DNA from: Jaapia argillacea MUCL 33604
Taxonomy: Eukaryota > Basidiomycota > Agaricomycetes > Jaapiales > Jaapiaceae
Direction: 5' to 3'
DNA length: 64,000 nt
Assembly: GCA_000697665.1 (NCBI GenBank)
Contig: KL197771.1
Coordinates: forward strand, 25,980 to 89,979
Part shown: positions 1 to 11,009 of the stretch, piece after piece
Layout: each line of letters begins with the position of its first letter
How positions within the stretch are numbered: the stretch's first letter is position 1
Made by a program: the position numbers and the translations under genes
The notes under the pieces: model-generated
Databases searched by the model: none
Seen by the model: the letters and a program-made list of their open reading frames with translations, nothing else
What the model was told of the DNA's origin: nothing

Positions 1-362
1 TCCAGCGAGTAACTCATTCAGAAGAAGTGGGTTTGGATGAAGGCCATGTGAGAAAGACACCTCCGACCGTGGGTGAGTCACTCGCTGAAACGACGAGTGA
101 GTAACTCATTCCTTTCTAACCATGTCCCTCACTTCCTTGCCAGTACGGTACTCATTCGATGTGAGGGTCCAAGTCGCGTGAGGTAACGTAGCGAGGGTCT
201 TTTGCTGTGAGGTCGTCGTAACCAGGGTCTTCATATCTTTACAATCATACACTTGCACCTGTACACGGACCCCACTTGCTTTGATACTCAGCCGATAATG
301 CCATCTCACGCATCGAGTCATCCCAACCTGAGCTAGTTGGGATCCTCAAATGAATGAATTAC
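1..362 (+). repeat. Interspersed repeat R, 3' end (third copy)
   Basis: The first 362 bases are identical, as far as I can compare by eye, to positions 43917-44278. The match begins at the window edge, so the copy continues to the left, and it ends after 'tgaatgaattac', where the two copies pass into unrelated sequence. A 71-residue reading frame on the minus strand (106-321) lies fully inside the repeat and recurs unchanged in the other copy. I do not recognise it and regard it as unproven. No terminal inverted repeats or transposase are visible, so R is unclassified and probably non-autonomous. The identity suggests very recent duplication. Confidence 0.85.
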
Positions 363-2043
363 GGCGCATACAGTGGTCAAGAGCGGATCGGGGATCATGG
401 ATGTAAAGTTGCGCATGCGCTGGAACTTGACCTTGAACAGGAAGCAGAGAGCTAACCCGGTGACAAAGCTCTCCGTGAATGCGAAAGACATAAGGCCCGC
501 GCCCATCATTGACAGAATTATCAATGTCAACACCTAGCGATGTGAATACAAGGGCTGCATTATTTTGGCGAATATATATTCGCTCGGAACTCCCGAGACT
601 GCTCATCGTTAGCAACAAATAGTCGTCGTAGATTGTCGGGAATATCTTCCAAAGGTGGCAGTCGGACCTTCCCATGGTCGCAGTATATCCCAAAACGCGG
701 TGCATAGAGAGGAGATCTTGCAACTCTCTCGTCCATCCAATGGAAGGCGTTGCAAAGCGAGCATTTGATGTTCATTGGTCCCGCATCGTGACGTTCGACC
801 GGCTCTTTGTAGGGTCGTCGAGCGAGGGGAATATCATCGAATGGGAAGAAGCGAGGCAGCCTAACATGCCATGATCAGCACCAGTCGCAGGAGAACCATC
901 TCGACGGCGAGAACGACGACGTTGATGGCGGGAAGTAATACCTGAGGCAGGTCAAGTCATCGCAGACATAGGTTCGCAACATGAGATCACATACCAGAAT
1001 CACCCACGGCTTGCCACTGTTGATTCCAGCTACCACACTGACGTTGTGTCAAAACTGAAGCAGGGCGAGAATGTTGGGTTGAACTTGAGTTGTCTTCTGC
1101 CTGGTGGGGTGATCCTGAGGTGGGAAGTAGGTGAGATGAGGTGGATAATAAGTAAAGAAAGGGATAATAATCAAACATACTGGATCGGACATTATACCCA
1201 ACGTCAGTTCCGAGTCCTCGTTGAGAGTGAGAAGAATCATGGGGACTCGTCGGAGCTTGTTGGGACGTAGTGTGTTGACTTGGAGGACCACTTGATTCTT
1301 CACCACGGGCGGATAGCGTGGGCGACCGAACCGGAGGCCGGATAGGAGCATGTAACATACCAGGTTGCTGAACACCGTATGATGCAGCTGGTAGATTACG
1401 ATGGGTCAAGGAGGTGGGCGTTATCGATTGCTGACCTGATGAACTCGTTGATGGAGTTGGCTGCGGGCGTTGACGACCCACGATTGCGAGGGTATTGGGA
1501 GTGTTGCAGCTCGCGTTTGGCACGCTCTCGCTCCCTCCGAAGTCGCTGAACAATGCATCGTCGACTCGGTACCTCGCTGAGCGTATGAGATGGCCGTGCG
1601 ACACGCTGGCGCTCGCGACGTGCACGCTGGGCAATCGAGCGGTTCTTCCGCGGAATCGAGGTTGGGGTTGGAAGTTGGAGCGGATTCACCGAAATGTAGC
1701 TGTCTTGAAGAGCATCTTGCTCACTGCATGACCCTTCAGCAAAGCGAGGTGGGGACGGACTGAAAGGGTCCTGATCATGGGAGGTGGCAGAAAGGTGAGG
1801 AGTGAAAGAGGCCGTGTTCCTCCGAGGAGGCAGGTCAAGAGGGATGGGACCACCAGGGCATTAAATTCCGATGGAGACGTCGCGGCGACGCTGTGGTGAA
1901 CCAAGTGCTTGCTCTTGACAAAGCCGGTCCTGCATGCGACCTCGCATTCGCGAACGTTCAGGCGAAGCGATAGTTACGTCATCAACTTGCCCAATTTCTT
2001 GCGTGCGGCTGCGACTTGTTGTGTTGAGGATTTCCGTGAGCAC
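363..2043 (-). pseudogene. Helitron helicase-like protein, N-terminal part, truncated
   Basis: This is the N-terminal half of a Helitron Rep/helicase protein, the rolling-circle transposon family. The conserved helitron-like N region is spread over several frames: 'IKCSLCNAFHWMDERVARSP' then 'HGKVRLPPLEDIP' then 'NDEQSREFRANI' (775-560), followed by 'NNAALVFTSLGVDIDNSV', 'GRGPYVFRIHGELCH' and 'YIHDPRSALDHCMRRN' (555-366). Upstream (1689-1396) lies a basic, Arg-rich stretch with 'RSIAQRARRERQR', usual in fungal Helitron N-termini. The Rep catalytic motifs and helicase domain are missing, because the gene stops at the junction with repeat R at 362/363. Frame changes between blocks may be introns or decay. 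The family assignment is firm and the exon structure is not. Confidence 0.75.
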
Positions 2044-2806
2044 GGGCAGCTATACAATGAGTGAGCTTACGCGAGATAGGTGAGTTTGATAGAAGTGGCG
2101 TACGCAGGACCCATACGCAGGCTGCTTACGCCGCGATGGACTTTCCACCTCGCGGCCCTCTCTGGAGGGGTTTCGCACTGGAATTTCATCTTGAGAAGGT
2201 GGGTCAACGCGATTCATGCCTCGGGAGCGACGGGAGGGCCTTTGTAGGTCGGAGTTCAGACCAACTTGTCAGGGCTGAAGAAAAGGAACTCACAATTGAA
2301 AATTGAGTGATAAAGTCTGCATGGATTATAGGAGAGAGTAGTACAGATAGTGATTGGTGGAGGAGAACTGGGTGTTAAGGACTGTGTGACGACGACCTAC
2401 GCGAGTCAGGCTTTGATACGCGAAGAATGATGTCACACGATTTTGAAGTCAAAACAGGCAGCTTGAACGATATCAGGAGAACGTCATATAAATTATTGAT
2501 TATGAAAATACCGAGAGGTCTTTGGGAGTACAGGGAGAGATGGATGAAGGACCCAGAAGGCTCAGCCGCTCAACGTTCAACGTTGGAAGGCAAAATAGCA
2601 TTGGACTTGGAAGTGACGTGACACGTTTGTGTCGTGACAAACGTCAGTCACACGCGATTTGTCACCACCTTCGATTGTTATAGAATGATATAGATAAGCA
2701 CCTTCCAAACCTTCGACCGACTCCCCGAGCACCAAAAACGGCAAAATTAGCCTAACTTATTCCTCCCACTACATAATCAACACCGTTACAAAGGATACGT
2801 AGACTA
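2044..2806. other. Intergenic, no supported gene
   Basis: This stretch holds the presumed 5' side of the Helitron relic and the 3' flank of the gene that ends at 2807. Short reading frames exist but show no recognisable domain and no consistent splice signals. Confidence 0.4.
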
Positions 2807-4385
2807 TCATACCAAGCCCTCCATAATCCACTCGCCCTCCATGTCAAGCTTCCCCAGAGATCCATGAGGCCTTTCAATCGTGACCAAGGTGCCACACGAG
2901 CGACACCTCACAACAAAGTCCTTCTCAAAACTAACAACACCCTTAGATTTCCAGTCTCGAATGTGGCCGCAATGGTCACACTGAATAGGCATGGGTTGCC
3001 CGTGGGGATTTAACTTGGGGTGAAACCAATAGTAGCGTATAGCTGAGAGTGGTTTGTCATCCGAGCGAGCAGAAATCACATAGATGGGGATGTGAGAGAG
3101 GGTGGCCGTTGAACCAACTATAAGCTTGTGGATGGCCTTGTCAAAAGCCTCTCCGCCAATGATAATATGATCAATGAAGGCGATCATAAAGGAATTGAGC
3201 ATGCAAGGGAAAAACCCTGCAATCCCGACTCCAATGATCCTTTCGATGCCGCGTCTGAAGCAGTCGGTGAGTCAGTGAACAGAAATCAAATGAGGGAGCA
3301 TACTGTTGAGCTTCAGAAATGAGATCGGTGCGACTGGTCCCAGCTGTCATCATTGGGCCACAGGTGAGGAGGAACCATGTCGTATCCCAAGATTTGGCAA
3401 GGGAAATCAAGTCATCTCCGATAACAAAATCAAAGAACTATATTTATCGTAAGTTAGTAGATCTCCCATCTGGTTTCAAGAATTTACGGATACGTACTTC
3501 TTTGAACGAACAATGTCCATTGGTCTCAAAGAATGGCAAACCATTCTCATCGTTTGCATGGGTGAGAATGAGGACTATAGCTTTTCGAATAGATTGCCTT
3601 ACATTTGCTTTGAGAAAAAGACCAGGCGGAGTCAACAATACACATACTTTTTTAAGTTTTTGACGACAGCTCGCATTTTCTTGATGTGGGCGGAGACGAC
3701 GGCATTTCCACCAACGAGATCAAAAACAATCTCATGGGCTACAAGCGTATCATTTGCGCCATAATAATTTCGAAGCTGGGTCAGGGCAACGTCGTATGGG
3801 GAACCACGAATAGAAAGGCCATGGAGGGCGAGAATAATGACGGCAAGAGGCTCGTTGGAGACTCGCGATCCGAGAGTAGTGACCTTTTTTGCAGAAACTT
3901 TTAGACCTTCCTTGAGGAATGGTTGGTCATCGTCGCAGTAAAGACCCTGTATATCCATATGAGCCAACTTACATCAATGTTTAGAGGCAAACTCACGACG
4001 TATGGACCTGGGCGCTTTGTGGAGTCACGTTGGTGACATGCTGGACAGAGGAAACTGAGTTTTTCAAGCTCATCTAGTGGAATACGGGTGAGTTGGGGGA
4101 TGCAACCACCACATATTGCACGGCTACACGAATCACAGTCAAAAAGTTGACCTCCATTGGAACAGAGAGCACAATACTGAAGTATACCACCATCAATATA
4201 TGTTCAAACGATCACGGAAAATCGCTCACAGTCTCTTGTACCTTTGGAGGAGGCAGAGGGGAAGTCGATTTGGACTGGCGAGTTCCAGGGCGCACAGCTG
4301 GGAGCTTTGCGGCTGATCCGAGGATACTTTTCTTCGGAGCACTCCCTCCTGTGCTCTTGCGAGGAGTTTGTTTAGTACGAGCCAT
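2807..4385 (-). CDS. Histone H3-tail mimic with PHD-like finger, predicted caspase/CHAT-type peptidase domain and zinc ribbon
   Basis: Six exons join in frame: 4385-4242, 4176-3997, 3946-3648, 3597-3498, 3437-3304 and 3254-2807, with introns of 49-65 nt, giving about 434 residues. Residues 1-14 read MARTKQTPRKSTGG, the canonical H3 tail except A7 to P; R2, T3, K4, K9 and S10 are kept, and K14 is S. A Ser/Pro/Lys-rich linker reaches residue 48. Residues 49-97 hold a CxxC finger (YCALC, CDSC, CGGC, CPACH) of PHD type. Residues ~140-300 have alternating hydrophobic strands, 'ALHGLSIRG', then a His in 'VLILTHAND' (~220) and a Cys in 'WFLLTCGPM' (~267). This His-then-Cys order at strand ends is the clan CD (caspase/CHAT) pattern. 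A zinc ribbon (CDHC, CRSC) lies near residue 390. Domain calls are mine by motif; peptidase activity is inferred. All exons are open and phases agree, so the gene looks intact. Confidence 0.75.
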
Positions 4386-4944
4386 GTCGGAATTGAGTGA
4401 CAGCTGGCGATGAAGACGACACAGACAGAATGTCAAATGCAAGTTTCATATAAACTGGTTTTTAGCCGAGCTTCCACGTGCCCCCCGATCACAGGTACAA
4501 GGATCAACATCACCAAACACGAACACAACACCGAAAACCCGCCGCCGACCTGAGGATAATGTTATCCAGAAACCCCAGTTTTTTCTGGAAACCCGGGTTA
4601 CAACTGTTTGTATATCACAGCATTTTTCAAAACGATAGTCAGGTCGTAGAAAGATACACTGACAGAGCCCGCCCTTAGCCGCTACTCAATCGGCCCCTAA
4701 AGGGCAATTGCGATAAATTCCAAGTCGCTTGAGGGCGAGAAGGCACAGACTCCTTCCCACTCCCTATTCCGAGTTGATAGGGAATACGAGTGCGAGATTG
4801 ATATGTTTTATCAGAGAAAACATATGTGCCACATCACACAAACATACGCAGCCCAAATTCAAACACCGCAACTTGGCTTGACTCTCCTTAAGGCTTAGGG
4901 GCTGGTACAACATGTAAACTCCCACACCACTCGCGAACGCCCGA
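4386..4944. other. Intergenic; carries one copy of a dispersed terminal-like motif
   Basis: This is the upstream region of the H3-mimic gene. At 4563-4605 it has a motif of the form GAAACCCCAGTTTTTTCTGG followed by AAACCCGGG. It recurs near 36105-36140 in the same direction and near 6407-6445 in the opposite direction. No gene is seen. Confidence 0.4.
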
Positions 4945-5346
4945 ACGCTTTGGACTCTGAAATCGTCATGTGGTCAACGCGTTAAGATGCGCGTCGTTGA
5001 TCTTCCGCTTCGCTGCCACGGACAGGGATTGAACAGTGCTGTTGATTGAAGTAGGAGATATGGACAACCCGATGCGTGCAAGAACGTCAATGACCTTCTC
5101 TGGTGTATTTGCCGCATGGACAAACAATCCAAACACTGCCGGGACGGGGTTGCATCGGCTATTCGAGCTCACCAGCCACATGCCACAATTTGCGACCTTA
5201 TTCTGGTGGTTGATCTGAGGGGTTTCGATGGGAGTAACCAAGGGAAGTGACCTTAAGCTTACGACGGTGAGCAAGTCCCAACTACTCCCATGTGCCGTAA
5301 TTGCCTGACTGTCAGATTCTTCGTCCTCCGGTAGACTCCTTCTCAC
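4945..5346 (-). pseudogene. DUF6589-type protein fragment
   Basis: The minus-strand reading contains 'CNPVPAVFGLFVHAANTPEK' and 'VIDVLARIGLSISPTSINST' followed by 'VQSLSVAAKRKINDAHLNAL'. This resembles the middle of the large DUF6589 proteins expanded in Agaricomycetes, in which a 'YDNFD' block normally follows. Here the frame ends at a stop (4966-4968), and a shifted frame just after it reads HDDF, suggesting a frameshift at the point where that block should begin. Only about 125 of the roughly 1000 residues usual for the family remain. The function of DUF6589 is unknown, though copies often sit near transposons. The family call rests on recalled motif similarity. Confidence 0.5.
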
Positions 5347-5649
5347 CGGCGCCGTCTCAACAAACCCATCGTCATTATTTCACCCCCTCTCTTCCGGCTC
5401 CCTCCCTCTCTTTCCTCCGAAGCTAACCTCTTATCGCCAAGAAAACAGCATCGAGGAGCTCCCGGATCCCAGGTGCAAGGGTCCGGGTCTTCGTTGCCAT
5501 CTCTCCGATATCGAAGCCCTCCAGCTGTTCCGCCGTGGTGTGGCTTGCGTTGAAATGTCAATCACTCTCGCCCTCGTATTCCCTCTCAACTCGGAAGAAG
5601 GAGTGGGAAGGAGTCTGGGACCTCCCTAACTTTTCTCAGCTTTCGTTAA

Positions 5650-6395
5650 CTTGGCGGTAGTGCTGTCCGAAGGTCCGGTTACATACGGTTATGGGAACAA
5701 TTACTACGATTAGATACAACTATCATAGAGGCACTGAGATAATAAGCCATAACCGTAACTGCTGCGAGGTGGGAGGGCACGGATACGATTACGAACTATT
5801 ACAGAGGTGAGCATAACCGCATGTAAGCTCAGGCTATGCCATGAGTGAATTGGCTGAACTGGGCCGTCTCGATCTCCGCAGGTGGCGCGTACCAACCTAC
5901 CGACAAGTTTGATTGGCTCCCGAAGGGATATCGGATGGAGAACACACCTACCACACGCCAAATTCCGGCCACTGGGACCACTTTTCCATTCGTGTTGATG
6001 CTTTCATGGCAGCCCCCACAGCAATGGGAGAAGACCCAAGCATCTCGAAATTTATCCCTCTGTTCAACTTGTCGAAAACCACTTTGACTGATTGATGACC
6101 TCATACTCGAGACCGACATGCTCCAGCCGCTAATGAAGCCAACTTCCTCATCCTTTCTCTCATCACGCGCAACATACTCTGCATTCCTGGTACTTGGAGT
6201 GAGTTGGACTTCCTTGGGGGGTCCGTGCACACTTGATTTCGGGTACCTACAGTTATGATACGGTTACGATACAATTATAATACATAGCTCCTTCGGTTAT
6301 GGTTATATTAGACCTTTCTCATGTCCGTATTATTACGATTACAATACCATACGACGAAATTTTTATTATAACCGTATTACGCCAGCACTACTTGG
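5650..6395. repeat. AT-rich repeat with imperfect inverted ends (MITE-like)
   Basis: Both ends carry runs of the type 'tacggttat' and 'gattacgat' in opposite orientation. The left end has 'cttggcggtagtgctg' (about 5651) and the right end has 'cagcactacttggcgg' (about 6385), a partly inverted pair. The centre (5845-6230) is less AT-rich and has overlapping short frames without recognisable domains. Classification as a MITE is inference; I could not define a target-site duplication. Confidence 0.4.
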
Positions 6396-7035
6396 CGGTT
6401 TCTCGTCTAGCCCGGGTTTCCAGTAGAAACATGGGTTTCTCAATAGCATTATCCACCAATCTGCAATCGAGCCAACTCTGCTCACTACCTCGGTGAAGAC
6501 CAAATTGGTCATCGGTCTACCACCGACCTTCTCGTCGTCCACCCGGCAACCACATTTCGGACAAGTATAGTCTGGATGTGGTTCACTCCCCAAGTGGACT
6601 GCCAGATGGCACCTTCAAGGCATTTGTCACTCCCGGGAATCATTTGAAGGGTGCTGTCAGGGGTGAATATTGGTCCGAATCTGATCAGGGATCAAAACGT
6701 AGTCCTAGGCGACGAACTGAAGATGGAGAGAGAGAGACCACAGCAATGCCGTAATATATACCAGTCCATCTTTGGAGTTCAATTTGGCCGTGCCATCATG
6801 GGCCAAGCCGCAAGCATAGAGAGCATTCCTCAAAATCATCCAAGTATCCCAGTACGTATTGTACAACATGTGCAAATAGATTTTTCAACACGGGGGTCGT
6901 GGAATGTGGAAGGAAAACCGATGAGAAGGCAATGAGTCGGATCCCATGTCGAGACCGAGGAAGTATGTCATAGATCGTATAATAGATGGACCGTGCAAAG
7001 CTGATGAAACTAAGTACTGGAAACGCGAAACACAT
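6396..7035 (-). pseudogene. Decayed copy of the RING gene at 34 kb, RING core deleted
   Basis: Positions 6463-6712 match 34117-34370 and positions 6715-7000 match about 34980-35230, in the same orientation. The first block encodes the C-terminal zinc region ('EPHPDYTCPKCGCRV', 'MTNLVFTEVVSRVGSI'); the second is the promoter and 5' part. The roughly 600 bases between them in the intact copy, which encode the coiled coil and the RING cysteines, are absent. The frame now runs into the dispersed terminal-like motif at 6407-6445, giving a spurious tail 'RNPCFYWKPGL'. This is a non-functional relic of a segmental duplication. Confidence 0.65.
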
Positions 7036-7052
7036 GGTGGAAAAGGTAGGTG

Positions 7053-7797
7053 TCAGGCAACGACGCCTTCATCAACCGACGTTATCACATCGCCATCAGC
7101 GCCGCCCTCGTCGCAAGTCACATCACCTCTAAGCAGGTCAACTAGTGTCGCCAACTTCCCAGCCTCAGCTTGAGCCCTGTGACACTCAGAAGTCTCCTCG
7201 GCCAAGATGTCTTCGAGCTTTGAATTCCAATTTCTCGCGTCATCCAATGCGTCCTGCAACTTATGCACCTCCTCTTGAAGTGTCCCAGCACGCCCCTCGA
7301 GCCCTTCCACCTGTTCCTCAAGTTCAGCGACAAAGGCCCTAAGCTTGTTTCTGGCCTGGGTCCCTTTGGACACCTTTGCATGCAGCCTCTCGATATCTCC
7401 TCTCATCTGGCAAGCCTCCTTGTCCATCTCCTTGACTTTACATTCCAACTCGTACACTTCCTGAAGGAACAAGATGGGTTAGAAAAGAGGCCCCTCGGTG
7501 ACTGCCACAGAGATGAATCGAAGTAGAACGTACTCCTTCCGCCTTCAGAGCAGCAGCCTTCCATATCCCCACATCTAATCCCTCATCAGAGCTCACATCT
7601 CCATCATCTCCCATCGCGACTTCAACGCAAGTGCGGTCTCCACCATCTAATCCTTCCGAGTCCGACGCACCGGTGGAATTTGTGCTTGATCCCCATGCAA
7701 TTTTGGTGGACGATGGAGACGATGGCTGTATCGTCGTGCTCCTACTAACACCGCCATCCGATAATTGCGATCGACGATATCCAACAGCAACTCCCAT
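7053..7797 (-). CDS. Coiled-coil protein, 223 residues
   Basis: Two exons, 7797-7534 (88 codons) and 7460-7053 (135 codons plus stop), join in phase across a 73-nt intron with GTACGT and TTCAG borders. The first exon is Ser/Thr/Asp-rich and looks disordered. The second is almost entirely coiled coil, with heptad-like runs such as 'LRAFVAELEEQVEGLEGRAG' and 'LQDALDDARNWNSKLEDILA'. It ends in an acidic tail. I do not recognise a family. The architecture resembles the second coiled-coil gene 1.4 kb away and the N-terminus of the RING gene at 34 kb. It lies directly beyond the promoter half of the decayed RING copy. A role as a scaffold or dimer partner is only a guess. Confidence 0.65.
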
Positions 7798-8489
7798 GGA
7801 AAGGGGTGGAGGTGGGTGATGCTGGGTGTGAAGTGTTGGGGATGATTTGCTAAGGAGGGAGTAAAGCGAAGGCTTATATGCCTGTGACTTTCGGAAGTTG
7901 AAACACTCTCCTCGCCTGCTCAGCGAATAACACCCCAGACAGAAGTTAAAATATTCTGTGAACCATCCTCACTTTCCAAGCTACGGCGACCAGAAATGAA
8001 GGGGCCGCAGCTGTCTACGATGAACGGACGAACCGCCATCTTTCGTGCGGGTTCCATCACTTGGTTTCCAATTTTGTGCTACCAGGTTCGTTGACTCGCC
8101 GTTCTGGATGTCGGTGAGATGGGGTTGTGTTCTTAGGTATCAAAGTACACCAATATGTACTATAGAAGATGTATCTACATTCTTTTAGTGTAGAAGTACT
8201 TATCTGAAGCAAGTATCGAATTTTGAGTCAAAGTAACTATTTTAACGCTTGTACGTCTGAGTTTCACCTTCCGGCACCGCATATCCATCAACTTAACTTC
8301 AAGGACATTGGCTCGTCGTAAAATGATATATGTTATTAGGAGTTGATTCAAGCCCTGCGCTCTTTAAGTGCAAGTACGTTTCAATGCCAGGACAAGAACC
8401 GGTTTCTATAACCTATCTATTGCATAAATCTCGGCGGTTCTGCCATATTTCCTGAAATCCTTTCCTCATTTTGCTCTGGATCATAAGCA
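7798..8489. other. Intergenic, no supported feature
   Basis: This is the upstream region of the coiled-coil gene. It is moderately AT-rich after 8130 with a few weak hairpins (for example near 8170-8200). No coding region or repeat was recognised. Confidence 0.4.
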
Positions 8490-8910
8490 GTGCTGGGATC
8501 CTTGGAACTGCCTTCCCCGGATGGCAGGCCCGCCCTGAACCAACCCGACGTCATTCATAATGAGGGTACCGAGTTGATCCCATCAGGGCGGCCTTCCCCG
8601 GACGGCAGGTCCTATGGTCACCATATTGAACGAACGGACGGCAAGTATTTCAAATTGAGGATACCAAGTGTTGTCGATTGGCACTGCCTTCCGAAGATGG
8701 CATGGCAGGCATGCCCACACGTCGCTTCTAGCAACTTCTGTCAGCACATTAGCGCTGCCTTCTCCAGAAAGCACCCCCACCATCCGCCATCTTGAACGGA
8801 GCAGATGTTATTGCAAATTACTTACTGTCGAGTTCATTGGCACTGCCTTCCCTGGATGGCAGGCTAACAGGCCCACTCTTCCAGTAGTTTCAACGAACCG
8901 GACGTCATTC
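8490..8910. repeat. Degenerate repeat built on a 'gccttccccggatggcagg' motif
   Basis: The motif or close variants occur at about 8510, 8592, 8687 and 8849, and again near 35533. Around it, 'cacacgtcgcttcta' and 'gccatcttgaacgga' (8717-8800) recur at 35255-35315. The block therefore belongs to the same duplicated segment as the RING gene copies. Some 100-residue frames cross it, but they are compositionally poor and unlikely to be genes. Confidence 0.5.
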
Positions 8911-9237
8911 ATAACGACAGAAAGAATGTGGGGAGAAACTACCCTGGGAGTTTCAAATCGAAGAGAGTTGCAAACCCGCGACCAGAAAACGAGTGATAGC
9001 ATTCAGGGAACCCGTGACGATGATGTCCAGTGTTTGCCAAAACACACCCCAACATAGGGAGGTTTGCTCATGGGCCTGGTCCAATACGGTGACCAGGAAA
9101 GTCTCGCCGCTCGAAGGATAATCGCACAGCTCTGGGGAAGGCAGTCGTTTGTTGCATTGGGTTATAAGCCAGTAATAGATCATGATGCTCGATGATCGAG
9201 TCAAAAGTCGGGTATGGTGACAACTGTAATTTAACAA

Positions 9238-9801
9238 TCAACAACCACCCTTCAGATCCTTCACCCTGGGGGCTAATTCGTATATCTCGTCCCATGCGTG
9301 CTGACAGTCTATCTTCTCGTCCTCCAGTTCATCCTCCAGCCTCAGCCTATCCATCCTAGTGTTGGCCAAATCATCCTCCACACACTCCAACTCTTCTCTC
9401 GCACCCAGATTCATACCCTCCTCGTGTTCAATCATATTCTCAAGGAGCGTGATCTGTTCCTCCAAGGTCTGAATCTGGCGGAAAGCGTCGTCATTCCACT
9501 CAATGGCCTCCTTCTTTTCCTCCCTTAGCGCAACCACCTTTTCCTTGAGACTCGACCATGCTTTGTTTTGCTTCTTCCAGTCAGATCGGAGTAGGCGGAC
9601 GTCCTAGGCATTTTCACCGTCAATCACAAATGTCAGATGATAATGCAAGACACTTACCCGCTCCAGGTCGTGGGCTTTCGCCTTCAAATTGGCGAGCTCT
9701 CGTACCATATTCTGGTTTATGGTAGCGGCGGAGCCCAAGATACCGCGATCTGCAGATGTGTAATGGGTGGCTTGGGCGGAGGACGTATTGGAAGCTGGCA
9801 T
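9238..9801 (-). CDS. Coiled-coil protein, 169 residues
   Basis: Exons 9801-9658 (48 codons) and 9603-9238 (121 codons plus stop) join in phase across a 54-nt intron (GTAAGTG to CCTAG). The start MPASNTSSAQ follows typical fungal context. From about residue 30 to the end the protein is a continuous coiled coil ('VVALREEKKEAIEWNDDAFR', 'IQTLEEQITLLENMIEHEEG'), strongly acidic in its second half. No enzymatic or zinc motif is present. It lies on the same strand as the coiled-coil gene at 7-7.8 kb and may be its paralogue or a product of the same expansion. No function can be assigned. Confidence 0.65.
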
Positions 9802-10264
9802 GGAAGATATTTGGATGGGTAAGATGGCGAAATCTGAAGAGGGTGGACGTGGGCGAATGCGGATGGATGAGATGGAGCTGAGGATCCGCGTTTATACACA
9901 AGCCCCTCGGGGCGGAACTCCAAAATCCTACTTTTTCCACACAGCAGTAAAGCAACCGACCCACTTACCGAGTCATTGCCTCCAGAAAGAGGAAGCGGTA
10001 TGGCGGCCAGATGTCAGGGGCCCGTCCCTGAACGTTGCAATCGGAGATGCTGCAGAACATTTTCATTTTCAGCGGCCATCTTGATGGTATTACGTTAATG
10101 TATTGAGAGCGCGTTGTCGGGGAGAGCACAAGCAAAACAGAAGGCCTGAACCCTGGTACACTCATCTCATGTATCATTAGACAAAAGTTCAGGAGTAGGT
10201 CTATAGGGTCCACTAGCGTTGATGACACATAGCTCCGCCAATCAAAAAATTTGGAGGGAATAAG

Positions 10265-10271
10265 GTATAAA
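10265..10271 (+). promoter_or_regulatory. Candidate TATA box
   Basis: A 'tataaag' lies 52 bases before the ATG at 10317, a plausible promoter element for the acidic-protein gene. Confidence 0.35.
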
Positions 10272-10316
10272 GGAAATCAACAGAAGCCAGCCCACTCCAG
10301 CTCCCTCACATTTGCC

Positions 10317-10920
10317 ATGCCTAGAACCAAGGACATCTGCGACGAGGCTGATTGGGACATGCCCGACCTTGCTGATCCCTTAGATCTAGAAGATTCAGAA
10401 GATGGGGACGACGACGAAATAGTGGTCGGTGTTGTGAGTACTATACCTCTAGTTAACTCAAAACCTGACGTTGGTTATTCATGTATATTAGGCAGGGGGA
10501 TTGAGCGAGGAAGGGGCAGTGCGATGGTCCGAATACGTGACAAAATTGATGACGGGTTGGCATGAGGGGCGAGGCGCACTGGCACAATCGACCCCCGAAG
10601 ATGTTTCGTTCACAGGACCATATGGATGGCCGGTCTGGCCAACAAATCTCAGGGACAAGGATGGGGAGGGAAGTTGGGTAACGGAGGGTGATACTATGGG
10701 GGAGACAAATGAGGAGCGGGATACGGGTGAACGCAATCCATTCGCAAATTTCTTGAAAATAACGCAACATCATCTCGGGGACAAGGATGGAAAGGGAAGC
10801 GAGGCAAAGAAGAGGGTGGGTGATAATGTGGGGGACTCGGATCAGGATATAGGAGGGCAGGACTTGAAGCGTGAGGAGGGACCATCAATGCTCGATGTGG
10901 AAGGATGTGGGTCGAAATAG
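10317..10920 (+). CDS. Small acidic hypothetical protein, 181 residues
   Basis: Exon 1 (10317-10433, 39 codons) begins MPRTKDICDEADWDMPDLAD and is very rich in Asp and Glu. A 58-nt intron (GTGAGT to TTAG) leads in phase 0 to exon 2 (10492-10920), which reads 'GGLSEEGAVRWSEYVTKLMT', then 'GPYGWPVWP', then a charged hydrophilic tail with two 'GDKDGKG'-like repeats. The open frames, the intron borders and the upstream TATA box support a real gene. There are no membrane segments or signal peptide, and I do not recognise a family. The R copy starts about 90 bases downstream. Confidence 0.6.
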
Positions 10921-11009
10921 CGTCGTCTCGGTAGCGAACAGCACTGGTTATTCTGAATTGTTTTTTGATAGACCAGTGGGTACGAGTCCATTGCCATTTG
11001 GGACCACGA

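Noticed and set aside
106-321. A 71-residue gene, present again at 44022-44237
   Set aside because: Its conservation is explained by the DNA repeat R. There is no recognisable domain and no independent evidence of coding.
4212-4442. A genuine histone H3 gene
   Set aside because: Only the tail is H3-like. The globular histone fold is absent and the next exons encode a zinc finger and other domains.
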